Below are positions 1-7,199 of a DNA stretch of 27,811 nt, in pieces. Position numbers and translations under genes: made by a program. The notes below the pieces were generated by a model. The model made no database searches and had not been told where the DNA came from. It saw only the letters and a program-made list of their open reading frames with translations. The stretch is from a virus: positions 1-27,811 of the IMG/VR virus record IMGVR_UViG_3300030085_000150. One strand, given 5' to 3'. Numbering within the stretch: the stretch's first letter is position 1; each line of letters opens with the position of its first letter.

Positions 1-1
1 A

Positions 2-877
2 GACAATCATTACAATATTGTTATATGTGATGAGGTACACCTTGGCTTGTCACCTGAGTATCGTAAGTTCTTTGAGAATAATACATACGACAGAATACTA
101 TGTATGACTGCTACATTGCCAGAAGAGAATGAGTACAAGTTGCATTTGTTTGACATTGCACCTACAGTGTACAAAATATCTCTAGATCAGTGTGTAGCTA
201 TGGGCCTAGTATCGCCGTATGATATTGTTTGTGTACCTATCAAGCTTACAGATGAGGAGCAGAAAGAGTACAAAGCAATCAATAACAAGTTTGTGTATTG
301 GAAGTACAAGCTAGGTCAGTTTGGTGCATTTGATGCTGCCAAAGCTATCATGGCTAACAAGAATGCTACACCACAAGACAAACAAGCAGCTGCTAGATTC
401 TACGCATGTATTAGAGAGCGTAAGAAGGTAGTAGACTTTGCATCTAACAAAGTAGCACAACTACAAAAGCTTGTGATACAGAACTTGGATAGCAAGATGC
501 TTGTGTTTGGTGGTGCTAATGCTTTTACAGACGAGCTCTGTGAAGCTACACAACCTTTTAGCGTTGCATACCACAGTGGTAAGACTAAAAAGCAACGTGA
601 GAATGCACTAAAAGAGTTTAAAGACGGAGTCAAGAATGTATTGTGCTCTACAAAAGCTCTTAACCAAGGTCTAGATGTACCAGATGCATCAGTTGGTGTA
701 GTATGTGGCCTTACCAGCAAAGCTCTACCTATGATACAGCGTATCGGTCGTTTGATACGTTTCCAGGAAGACAAGAAAGGTAAGATATACATACTGTATG
801 TCAAGGATAGCCAAGAAGAAAAGTGGCTAAAAAGTAGTGTTAAAGGACTGAAGAATATTACGTGGTTACCGAGCTAA
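2..877 (+). CDS. SF2 DNA/RNA helicase, 5'-truncated by the window edge
   Basis: The frame is open from base 2, so the N-terminus, including the Walker A motif, lies outside the window. Visible SF2 helicase motifs in order are: motif II as ICDEVH (bases about 26-43), motif III as MTATLP, a second RecA domain with YHSGKTKKQR, motif V as STKALNQGLDVPDAS, and motif VI as QRIGRLIR with its arginine finger. These identify an ATP-dependent helicase/translocase of the UvsW/SSL2/SNF2-like group. The role in replication, fork remodelling or recombination is inferred from the DnaB-like helicase and RecA-fold NTPase downstream. The TTG at 47 is only an internal leucine codon. Which SF2 subfamily it belongs to cannot be settled without the missing N-terminal part. 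Confidence 0.88.
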   Translation, partial: DNHYNIVICDEVHLGLSPEYRKFFENNTYDRILCMTATLPEENEYKLHLFDIAPTVYKISLDQCVAMGLVSPYDIVCVPIKLTDEEQKEYKAINNKFVYWKYKLGQFGAFDAAKAIMANKNATPQDKQAAARFYACIRERKKVVDFASNKVAQLQKLVIQNLDSKMLVFGGANAFTDELCEATQPFSVAYHSGKTKKQRENALKEFKDGVKNVLCSTKALNQGLDVPDASVGVVCGLTSKALPMIQRIGRLIRFQEDKKGKIYILYVKDSQEEKWLKSSVKGLKNITWLPS

Positions 878-919
878 ATGCTTGGTAATCAGGTATGTTT
901 TTCGTAAATTGTATAGCTT

Positions 920-1468
920 ATGCAAATAGAAATTGACATCAATTTACTTCTGGATAACGACATCAGTGCAGACGATTATCTTGCATTGTATGCGTTGTAC
1001 AGAAAGGGCTACAAAATCATGAGTAGACTAAATCTGTCACCTAACTGGGACGATTTGCAAGACAAAGGTTTTGTTAAGCTCGGAGAAAGTATGCAAGAGC
1101 ATATTGTTAGACAAAAATTTATAGACTTGTTCTCATCAGACTTTGATCAAATGTTTGTAGAGTTGCTAGGTAGGTACCCTATGAAGGTACAGACTAAAAG
1201 TGGTGTGCGTGTATTGCATGCTGCAGATCCTAACGCAAAGGCAAACAAACGTGCAAAAGACAGATACCGTAAAGTTGTAGGCAACAAGCGTTTTATACAT
1301 GATAAGATTATGAAACTGCTTGACGTGCAACTTAAGGTAGAGAGAGGGCGTCTAGAATATTTGCAAAACCTAGAGGTATGGATTAACAACCATACTTGGG
1401 AAAAGTATACCAACATAGACAGCACACATGGAACAGAATCAGAAACCAGAATTACAAGAAAGCTCTGA
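920..1468 (+). CDS. Unknown 182-residue protein of the replication block
   Basis: I do not recognise this family. It begins 42 bases after the helicase and its last 41 bases overlap the start of the DnaB-like helicase gene in another frame, an arrangement compatible with translational coupling. The protein is mixed and soluble, with no signal peptide or membrane segment. The N-terminal third (DNDISADDYLALYALYRKGYK) looks helical. The middle is basic (ANKRAKDRYRKVVGNKRF, about residues 108-125), and a charged helical stretch follows (KLLDVQLKVERGRLEYLQNLE, about residues 130-152). The basic centre and the position directly before a DnaB-like helicase would suit a DNA-binding or helicase-accessory role, but that is only context. 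Confidence 0.7.
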   Translation: MQIEIDINLLLDNDISADDYLALYALYRKGYKIMSRLNLSPNWDDLQDKGFVKLGESMQEHIVRQKFIDLFSSDFDQMFVELLGRYPMKVQTKSGVRVLHAADPNAKANKRAKDRYRKVVGNKRFIHDKIMKLLDVQLKVERGRLEYLQNLEVWINNHTWEKYTNIDSTHGTESETRITRKL

Positions 1469-2378
1469 CGTATTTGCAGACAGAGGTTTCCAGCGTATCG
1501 ACAAAGCTGTTAAACAATCTATCGTAATTGTTAAACAAGCTAAGCTCGGTCAGCGTGACGTATTGCCTACGTCGTGGAAACGTCTTAACAGAAACCTACT
1601 AGGTGGATTGCAAAAAGGCAAGCTTTATGTAGTTGCAGGCCGCCCCGGTGTGGGTAAGTCTGCGTTTAGCAACCAACTAATATTTGACGTACTTGACACT
1701 AACCCTGACAAGAACATTAGAGTATTATATTGGACTTTCGAGATGCCAGGTTACCAGCAGGTAATGCGTAGCGCATCGAAAGATGTAAGAAAAGAGATTG
1801 GTCAACTACTATCTGTAGACACACCACTCTCTGATGTAGACTTCAAGACGTATGCAAAGAAGGTACAGAAGTATGGGAACTATCCTATATACTTCAACAA
1901 TGTGCCTCGTACTATGGAGTTTATTATGAATACTAATGAGGAAGTGTTTAACAAGCACCCTAACGACACTGTGATCAACTTGTTTGACCACTCTCGTCTT
2001 GTTAGAGGTAATGAGGACACAGAACTGAAACGCTTGAACACGATTTCCAAAGGCTGCATGTGGCTGCAGTCAAAGCTAGGCACAATCAACATATTGTTGT
2101 CGCAGCTGAATCGTAACATCGAGCAAGAGCACCGTGCTAAAAACCAATACCAACCGTTACTAACTGACTTGTTCGGTGGTGACAGTATTGGTCAGGATGC
2201 GCATGTGGTTATGATACTTAACAGGCCTTACGACCTGTACGGTATTACAGAATCATACTGCAACGAGGATCCTAGAGGTTTGCTAGCTGTGCATGTCGAG
2301 AAGAACCGTGATGGTTTGCTAGGCATGATTGGCTACGAGGCAGACATGAGCACATTTACAATCAAAGAACGTACGTGA
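1428..2378 (+). CDS. dnaB: DnaB-like replicative helicase (ATPase domain only)
   Basis: 316 residues matching the RecA-fold C-terminal domain of DnaB-family helicases. Walker A is GRPGVGKS at residues 71-78. The next segment, WTFEMP, matches the DnaB FSLEMS region. Walker B is NLFDH, with D187. The LSQLNR motif follows, then DLFGGDSIGQDAHVVMILNR, which corresponds to the conserved SxxIEQDAD-VVM segment, and EKNRDGLLG near the C-terminus corresponds to the KxRNGP arginine-finger/DNA-loop region. The protein is about 130-150 residues shorter than cellular DnaB because it lacks the N-terminal hairpin domain that binds primase. Its likely role is unwinding at the phage replication fork with the primase encoded at 5160. 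The 3' end overlaps the next start in a GTGA arrangement. Confidence 0.92.
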   Translation: MEQNQKPELQESSDVFADRGFQRIDKAVKQSIVIVKQAKLGQRDVLPTSWKRLNRNLLGGLQKGKLYVVAGRPGVGKSAFSNQLIFDVLDTNPDKNIRVLYWTFEMPGYQQVMRSASKDVRKEIGQLLSVDTPLSDVDFKTYAKKVQKYGNYPIYFNNVPRTMEFIMNTNEEVFNKHPNDTVINLFDHSRLVRGNEDTELKRLNTISKGCMWLQSKLGTINILLSQLNRNIEQEHRAKNQYQPLLTDLFGGDSIGQDAHVVMILNRPYDLYGITESYCNEDPRGLLAVHVEKNRDGLLGMIGYEADMSTFTIKERT

Positions 2379-3229
2379 TAGACAAAGTCTTGCGAAAGAC
2401 TTTTATTGTCAGACCCTCTGGTAGGTCTACTGACTTTATTAGTCCTAGCTTTGGCTATGGTTGTCTGTTTGACTGCAGTTATTGTTACATGAAACGACAT
2501 AGACCTGATGGTTTATCAGTTGCTACTAACACTAACGACATTCTTACAGAGATTAACAATCACGCCTTCTTTACTCCTGTAGACAAGCCGAATCAGACAC
2601 ATCCTAGATTTACTACTTATGACATTAGTTGCAACGAGGACTTTGCATTGCATGCAAAATACCACGAGTGGGAAAAGATCTTTGAGTTTTTCAGAGACCA
2701 TCCTATTGCTATGGCAAGTTTTGCTACTAAGTATGTAAACGATACATTCCTGAGCTACAATCCGCAGTTCAAGGTTCGTATCAGGTACAGTTTGATGCCA
2801 CAGAAAATGGCTGATGTACACGAGAAGAACACATCTACAATCATAGATAGGATACAAGCTATCAACAGATTTGTAGATGCGGGCTATGATGTTCACATAA
2901 ACTTTAGTCCTGTCATTGTATATGACGGTTGGCTAGATGACTATGCAGAACTATTTAGTCTTATTGATGACAATGTTAGATGGAAGGAGCAGGTATTTGC
3001 AGAGGTTATATTCTTGACACACAATTTCAAGAAGCATATTGTAAACCTTGGCAAACATCCTGATGCAGAAGTCACATTGTGGACGCCAGACATACAAGAG
3101 GATAAGAACTCTGAGTATGGAGGTAAGAATATTAGATATAATCACGAGCTAAAACGTCAGTTTATAGCCGAGTTTATAGAGTTACACGATAAAATAATCC
3201 CTTGGAATAAAATCCGTTACATTTTTTAA
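2375..3229 (+). CDS. Radical SAM protein resembling spore photoproduct lyase
   Basis: 284 residues starting at a GTG that overlaps the helicase stop codon. The radical-SAM iron-sulphur motif is GYGCLFDCSYC, a CxxxCxxC with C30, C34 and C37. About 49 residues later YDISCNEDFALHAKYHEW carries C86. In spore photoproduct lyases a cysteine about 43 residues after the cluster (C141 in Bacillus subtilis, from memory) donates the hydrogen atom, within a similar S/A-C-x-S/E-D context. The following SFATKY also resembles the lyase FVTKF segment. I therefore favour a SplB-like photolesion-repair or nucleobase-radical enzyme over a generic radical SAM protein. Its place inside the replication operon fits a DNA substrate. 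The substrate itself is unknown, and the protein is shorter than SplB (about 340 residues). Confidence 0.78.
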   Translation: MIDKVLRKTFIVRPSGRSTDFISPSFGYGCLFDCSYCYMKRHRPDGLSVATNTNDILTEINNHAFFTPVDKPNQTHPRFTTYDISCNEDFALHAKYHEWEKIFEFFRDHPIAMASFATKYVNDTFLSYNPQFKVRIRYSLMPQKMADVHEKNTSTIIDRIQAINRFVDAGYDVHINFSPVIVYDGWLDDYAELFSLIDDNVRWKEQVFAEVIFLTHNFKKHIVNLGKHPDAEVTLWTPDIQEDKNSEYGGKNIRYNHELKRQFIAEFIELHDKIIPWNKIRYIF

Positions 3230-3231
3230 CT

Positions 3232-3930
3232 ATGGAACTACCAAAAACAGTGGTTAAGGCGAGCCGTAAATCGCCAAAGAACATGATTATCTACGGTCCA
3301 CCAAAGATCGGCAAGACAACAGTACTATCGCAGCTCAAAGACTGCTTGATTATCGATCTAGAGGCAGGCTCTGACATGGTCGATGCACTAAAAGTCAAGG
3401 TTAACAGTTTGAAAGAGCTTGGTGAGGTTGGCAAAGCTATTATCAAAGAGGGCAAGCCGTACAAGTATGTTGCTATCGACACTATCTCAAAGCTAGAAGA
3501 GTGGTGTGAGGAAGATGCAAAGAAGTTGTACATGGCTACACCTATGGGTAAGAACTTTGAGACCAAGAATCCTGGCATGTCTGTGCTTGCATTGCCTAAC
3601 GGCGCAGGCTATTTGTACTTGCGTATGGCATACAAGAAGTGGATTGATAGACTAAACTTGCTAGCAGATCACGTCATCCTTGTCGGTCACCTAAAAGACA
3701 AGATGCTTGAGAAGAAAGGCAAAGAGGTTGCAGTCAAAGACTTGGACTTGACAGGCAAAATCAAACAGATTACATGCGCAAATGCAGATGCTGTGGGCTA
3801 TGTCTACAGAGAAGACGACAAGACTATGGTCTCGTTCAACTCTCTAGAGGATGTAACTGCAGGTAGCAGATGCGATCACTTAAAAGGTCAGACCATGCCT
3901 TTACAATGGTCAAATATATTTATTGATTAA
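3232..3930 (+). CDS. RecA-fold phage NTPase, AAA_24/Sak4-like recombinase
   Basis: 232 residues. Walker A is IIYGPPKIGKTT (residues 19-30, K28 and T29). The following DCLIIDLEAGSDMVDAL is the strand-and-acidic segment typical of AAA_24 phage nucleotide-binding proteins. Walker B is YVAIDTIS with D83, and a later VILVGHLKDK segment resembles the sensor region (VxHxxxK) of that family. Known relatives such as Sak4 promote single-strand annealing or RecA-like recombination and usually sit beside an SSB, and a candidate SSB lies one gene downstream. The gene starts 2 bases after the radical SAM stop. The strand-annealing role is inferred from family and context; the NTPase fold is directly visible. 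Confidence 0.85.
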   Translation: MELPKTVVKASRKSPKNMIIYGPPKIGKTTVLSQLKDCLIIDLEAGSDMVDALKVKVNSLKELGEVGKAIIKEGKPYKYVAIDTISKLEEWCEEDAKKLYMATPMGKNFETKNPGMSVLALPNGAGYLYLRMAYKKWIDRLNLLADHVILVGHLKDKMLEKKGKEVAVKDLDLTGKIKQITCANADAVGYVYREDDKTMVSFNSLEDVTAGSRCDHLKGQTMPLQWSNIFID

Positions 3931-3950
3931 CTGCTTTAAAACGAAAAAAA

Positions 3951-4322
3951 ATGATTGAAGCAAGAACACAGAACCCTGGCGAGGCTACGCAAAATGAAAC
4001 TCCACAGACCATCACAGTATCTATGATACTAGAGGACTTGGACAACGGCATTGACCGTAACGGTATCAAAGAGAAGTACAACCTACAAGCGTGGGAGGTA
4101 AAGCAAATGTTTGAGCACCCATCACTGAAAGGCAAGAAAGCGAAGAAAGTGAGAAAGCTCTCGTTTAACTTTGTTGATGACACTGCGTTGGATAAGCCTC
4201 TTACTGATCCTGCACAGACTAGTATTCCTATGCCGGATGAGACTAGCTCTTACGATCAAGCTGTAGATCATGGCACTCCGTTAGGTAATACTAATGAAGA
4301 CTGGAAACACTCTTTTGAATAA
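3951..4322 (+). CDS. Small protein with a helix-turn-helix-like middle
   Basis: 123 residues, start preceded by an A-rich stretch (ACGAAAAAAA) typical of Bacteroidota translation starts. Residues of about 25-55 (LEDLDNGIDRNGIKEKYNLQ, then AWEVKQMFEHP) look like a homeodomain-type helix-turn-helix, followed by a basic patch (SLKGKKAKKVRKL). The rest is low-complexity and acidic, ending NEDWKHSFE. It lies between the RecA-fold NTPase and the candidate SSB, so a DNA-binding accessory role in replication or recombination is likely, but I do not recognise a named family and a transcriptional regulator is possible. Confidence 0.65.
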   Translation: MIEARTQNPGEATQNETPQTITVSMILEDLDNGIDRNGIKEKYNLQAWEVKQMFEHPSLKGKKAKKVRKLSFNFVDDTALDKPLTDPAQTSIPMPDETSSYDQAVDHGTPLGNTNEDWKHSFE

Positions 4323-4342
4323 TTTTAAAAACAGAAATAGTT

Positions 4343-5092
4343 ATGGCTATTAAAAGTAATCAATCAACCGATGAGGTTGTAGGCGGTGGTATAAAACTAT
4401 ACTCAGGCCTTAGTAATTTCAATGTAATTGCAGTAAACCCTACATTGGATGAGTTGCATGATCTAGGTATCATGCTAAAAAGCGAACCTAATTACTATGT
4501 AGAATTTAGCGGAGAAGAATACTTCAAGCTAACATTCTGGATTAAGAATGAGGACTTGACAACTCGCTTTGAGATCTTGATGAACAACAAGCCCCGTGTA
4601 TCACAGAGCGGCAAGCATCAGTATCTAAACAATGCTGGTCAGTCTACGTGGTCTAACGATGCACCTACCTATGACTGGTGGAAGACAGAGGGTACTCGTC
4701 ATGCATTTACAGGCGAGGAGACTTTGGTAAACTTTGTCAAAGCGTGGGCTAATGTTGCTAACGGTGATGATGTATACTTTGAGTCTATCGACAAGATCGT
4801 ACGTGGTGATGTAGCAGAGGTCAAAGCTCTTGTAAAAGTGCTAGCCTCTAACCAGGTTCGTTTGTTGATCGGTGTCAAAGATGGCAAGTATCAGAGTGTC
4901 TACACAAAAGTGTTTGGCCGTATCAAGCCACAGCGTGATGATGTATTTGTTAAGAATCTAAACGATGATTACGGTGCATTCAACGCAGAGTTTGATACAA
5001 CTCTTGCATGGGGTCCATTTAGTCCTCAGCTTGCCCTTGTTACTCCTGACGCAGAAGACGACAGTCCTGCAGAGAGTGACGACTGGGTTTAA
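4343..5092 (+). CDS. Candidate phage single-stranded DNA-binding protein
   Basis: 249 residues, rich in aromatic and beta-strand-like segments (YYVEFSGEEYFKLTFWIKN around residues 52-70), with alternating basic surface residues later. It ends in an acidic tail, DAEDDSPAESDDWV, resembling the protein-interaction tails of SSB and T7 gp2.5. It is the last gene before a terminator hairpin and follows a Sak4-like NTPase gene, a pairing known for phage annealing systems. No OB-fold motif can be proven by eye, so the assignment rests on tail, composition and neighbours. The alternative is another abundant replication accessory protein. Confidence 0.5.
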   Translation: MAIKSNQSTDEVVGGGIKLYSGLSNFNVIAVNPTLDELHDLGIMLKSEPNYYVEFSGEEYFKLTFWIKNEDLTTRFEILMNNKPRVSQSGKHQYLNNAGQSTWSNDAPTYDWWKTEGTRHAFTGEETLVNFVKAWANVANGDDVYFESIDKIVRGDVAEVKALVKVLASNQVRLLIGVKDGKYQSVYTKVFGRIKPQRDDVFVKNLNDDYGAFNAEFDTTLAWGPFSPQLALVTPDAEDDSPAESDDWV

Positions 5093-5113
5093 CTATGTAC
5101 TTAACTAGATGAA

Positions 5114-5143
5114 GAGGGGAGCTGAGAGGTTCCCCTTCTTTGT
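5114..5143 (+). terminator. Hairpin after the candidate SSB gene, intrinsic-terminator-like
   Basis: GAGGGGAGC pairs with GTTCCCCTT around the loop TGAGAG (stem about 9 bp with two G-U pairs), followed by the T-rich CTTTGTTTA. It lies 21 bases after the candidate SSB stop and before the preferred primase start, so it probably ends the first plus-strand unit. Confidence 0.65.
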
Positions 5144-5144
5144 T

Positions 5145-5152
5145 TATATTTG
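5145..5152 (+). promoter_or_regulatory. Possible Bacteroidota-type -7 box before primase
   Basis: TATATTTG matches the Bacteroidota -7 consensus TAnnTTTG and lies just after the hairpin and 7 bases before the preferred primase ATG. No clear TTG -33 element is seen at the expected spacing (CTG is at 5122-5124), and the region is AT-rich, so this is weak. Confidence 0.25.
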
Positions 5153-5159
5153 TTGGCTT

Positions 5160-6245
5160 ATGATTAAAAGTAGACAGAGTGAGGACCACCTATCTAAGGA
5201 CATGATATTGTCTAGGATTAGGGAGATAGACATCTTTTCTTACTATTGTCCAAGTTTCAGAAAGCTAGGTGTTAAGTTTTGCAGTGAGTTGCGTGAAGAC
5301 AGATCGCCTTCTGTTTCTATTGTTATATGGCAGAATAGATTATTGTACAAAGACTTTGGTTATCCTGAGCACACGTTTGATTGTTTCTCCTATGTGATGA
5401 AGAAATACAACTGTGGTTTCTACGATGCATTACGTATAATTGATAATGACTTTGGTCTAAATCTATCGTCTTTCAAGGACACTATAGGATTCTCTATGGG
5501 TGCCCGTGCTGTTAAGACTGATAGAAAGGTAGAACAAAAGCGTGTTGTTATTATTCGTAAGAAGCGTCGTAAGTGGATGCAAAAAGATGCGGACTTCTGG
5601 TCTAAATTCTTTATCAGTAAAAAGACTTTGATTAAATTTGACGTCTGTCCAATCAGTCATTACTGGATTAACGAAAAGCGATTTAGTTGCAATCTTAGTT
5701 ATGCATACAGGATAGGTAAGAAATACAAAATCTACTCACCTTATGAAGATGTTAAATGGATTAGTAACACTACTCGCCGGCATGTGCAAGGCTATTTACA
5801 ACTACCTAGTGTTCACAATATATGCGTGGTCACCTCCAGTCTCAAAGACGTCATGTCACTGTACGAGCTTGGGATCCCAGCAATCGCACTCCAGTCAGAA
5901 ATGCAAATGCCAGAGAAAGCCCTTGTACACGAACTGCAAGAGCGATTTGACGTAGTTGCACTGTTTTATGACAACGATTTTGACAATGTAAATAACCCTG
6001 GCCAGACAATGGCAAACAAAATTATTAAGGAGTTCCCAAATTTTGTTAATATTGTACTGCCAGAGCAATATGGTGTCAAGGACTTGTCAGATTACATTGC
6101 TAAGTACAAATCTCCTGCTGTAATTAATGCTCTAGTGCTAGAGACATTGATACGTGAGACTGAAAAGAAGAAAGAAAAAGCCACAGAACAAGAAAGTACA
6201 GAACGCAACAGCGAAGACCTACAAGGGGATCAAGTTCCGTTCTAA
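5160..6245 (+). CDS. dnaG: Divergent DnaG-like primase
   Basis: 361 residues from the preferred ATG at 5160. The in-frame ATG at 5109 is less likely because its first codons are the terminator hairpin. The N-terminal part keeps the outline of the DnaG zinc-binding domain (FCSELREDRSPSVSI, then LLYKDFGYPEHTFDCFSYVM), but the CxxC ligands are missing. The C-terminal half is a Toprim domain: VVTSSLKDVMSLYELGIPA is the first motif, with the usual glutamate absent (TSSLKD), and LFYDNDFDN carries the acidic DxDxD at about residues 271-275. KDLSDYI resembles the later DxxD segment. It should make RNA primers for the DnaB-like helicase fork. The C-terminus, QGDQVPF, resembles an SSB-type tail. The next gene overlaps its last 92 bases. 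Confidence 0.82.
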   Translation: MIKSRQSEDHLSKDMILSRIREIDIFSYYCPSFRKLGVKFCSELREDRSPSVSIVIWQNRLLYKDFGYPEHTFDCFSYVMKKYNCGFYDALRIIDNDFGLNLSSFKDTIGFSMGARAVKTDRKVEQKRVVIIRKKRRKWMQKDADFWSKFFISKKTLIKFDVCPISHYWINEKRFSCNLSYAYRIGKKYKIYSPYEDVKWISNTTRRHVQGYLQLPSVHNICVVTSSLKDVMSLYELGIPAIALQSEMQMPEKALVHELQERFDVVALFYDNDFDNVNNPGQTMANKIIKEFPNFVNIVLPEQYGVKDLSDYIAKYKSPAVINALVLETLIRETEKKKEKATEQESTERNSEDLQGDQVPF

Positions 6246-6606
6246 ATTAGAAGTATTTACTTACAGAAAACTAGAAGAGGCAGGCATTGTGTCTGACTAC
6301 GAAAAGCATAAGTATGTACTACAGTCTGGGTTTTACTACACTTCTGAGGTGTACGAGCCTCACAAAACACACGGCTATGTCACAACTACAACTAAGATTC
6401 GTGACATAACTTACACACCTGACTTTGTTGATCCTCATGGAAGATGGATTATAGAAGTAAAAGGGTATGCTAATGACGTCTTCCCAATGAAGTGGAAGAT
6501 GTTTAAGAACCATCTTATGCAGCAAGAAGAACCTCCTGTTCTTTTTCTGCCTAAGAATCAAAAGCAAGTTTTACAAACAGTAGAACTTATTAAAGAGAAA
6601 TTCTAA
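6154..6606 (+). CDS. PD-(D/E)XK endonuclease, DUF1064-like
   Basis: 150 residues from a GTG inside the primase gene; no later ATG lies before the conserved core. The N-terminus is very basic (KRRKKKPQNKKVQN). The core reads TYKGIKFRSKLEVFTYRKLE, as in DUF1064 phage proteins, whose E supports the active site. ITYTPDFVD follows with D90, then WIIEVKGYAN with E101 and K103: a complete PD-x10-ExK nuclease signature. Relatives are small phage endonucleases thought to act on branched or replicating DNA, similar to Holliday-junction resolvases. The 92-base overlap with the primase gene and its position in the replication unit fit recombination or DNA-end processing. The exact substrate is not deducible. 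Confidence 0.8.
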   Translation: MRLKRRKKKPQNKKVQNATAKTYKGIKFRSKLEVFTYRKLEEAGIVSDYEKHKYVLQSGFYYTSEVYEPHKTHGYVTTTTKIRDITYTPDFVDPHGRWIIEVKGYANDVFPMKWKMFKNHLMQQEEPPVLFLPKNQKQVLQTVELIKEKF

Positions 6607-6616
6607 ACTAAATTTT

Positions 6617-6934
6617 ATGGATTATTCTAAAGATCTCCTCATAGAGCTTGAGGGGCTAGGGATTGACACGTCTAAAAGTCCCGATGACACAAAGCGTCAG
6701 ATTACTGCGCTTTACGATAAGACAAAGCATGACACCTTTGGCTATATCGAAGATTTTGAGTACTACGATAGAGTATTCGAGCCTGTATACGGCATCGAGT
6801 TCTTTATCCTAGTTAAGAACGCACGCAATAATTTTATGCGTGAGTATCGTGCAACACAGTATAACATTTTAAAAGACACTTTAGATGAGATTGTCGAAAA
6901 TTCAAAAGTGGCAAAACAATCTAAAGAAAGGTGA
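6617..6934 (+). CDS. Unknown 105-residue protein
   Basis: Not a recognised family. It starts 10 bases after the nuclease and overlaps the next gene by 50 bases. The sequence is charged and probably mostly helical. The first part has LLIELEGLGIDTSKSPDDTKRQI, the centre is aromatic (FGYIEDFEYYDRVFEPVYG, about residues 41-59), and the C-terminus is a charged helix (ILKDTLDEIVENSKVAKQSKER). No signal peptide, membrane segment or cysteine motif is present. Confidence 0.65.
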   Translation: MDYSKDLLIELEGLGIDTSKSPDDTKRQITALYDKTKHDTFGYIEDFEYYDRVFEPVYGIEFFILVKNARNNFMREYRATQYNILKDTLDEIVENSKVAKQSKER

Positions 6935-7199
6935 TTATATCCGTGTCCTTTACAGCCATACCGAAGTACATGGTGTGTTTGTAAGATGGACAGGTTCTCA
7001 CTACAACAGTTTCCATTACGTCGCTGTAAATTGGTGGGGTCATCCTAATCCAGAGGACTACAAAGATTCAAGTAAAATCTGGAGGATTGACCACGTTAAT
7101 AGTAACGGTGCAAATCGTGTAAAGCCTATAGATGAGCGATACATGGAAAGTGAATTATTAGAATGTTTAGCTAACCTAAAAAAACTTGTATTAAAATGA
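6885..7199 (+). CDS. Unknown 104-residue protein, possible SH3-like barrel
   Basis: It starts inside the previous gene and ends in an ATGA overlap with the rIIA-like gene, so it is probably translationally coupled to both. After a basic lead (KIQKWQNNLKKGDYIRVLYS), the sequence alternates short strands: GVFVRWTG, FHYVAVNWWGHPN, KIWRIDHV. This pattern suggests a small beta-barrel of SH3/KOW-like type, which often binds nucleic acid or protein. That is a fold guess from the hydrophobic pattern, and no named family is recognised. Confidence 0.65.
   Translation: MRLSKIQKWQNNLKKGDYIRVLYSHTEVHGVFVRWTGSHYNSFHYVAVNWWGHPNPEDYKDSSKIWRIDHVNSNGANRVKPIDERYMESELLECLANLKKLVLK

Noticed and set aside
2375-3229. 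Radical SAM protein as a queuosine (QueE) or anaerobic reductase activase
   Set aside because: The cysteine spacing alone would allow it, but C86 in its context and the SFATKY segment fit photoproduct lyase better.
5109-5159. Upstream start of the primase frame
   Set aside because: The segment forms the terminator hairpin of the previous unit and codes for no primase-like sequence.
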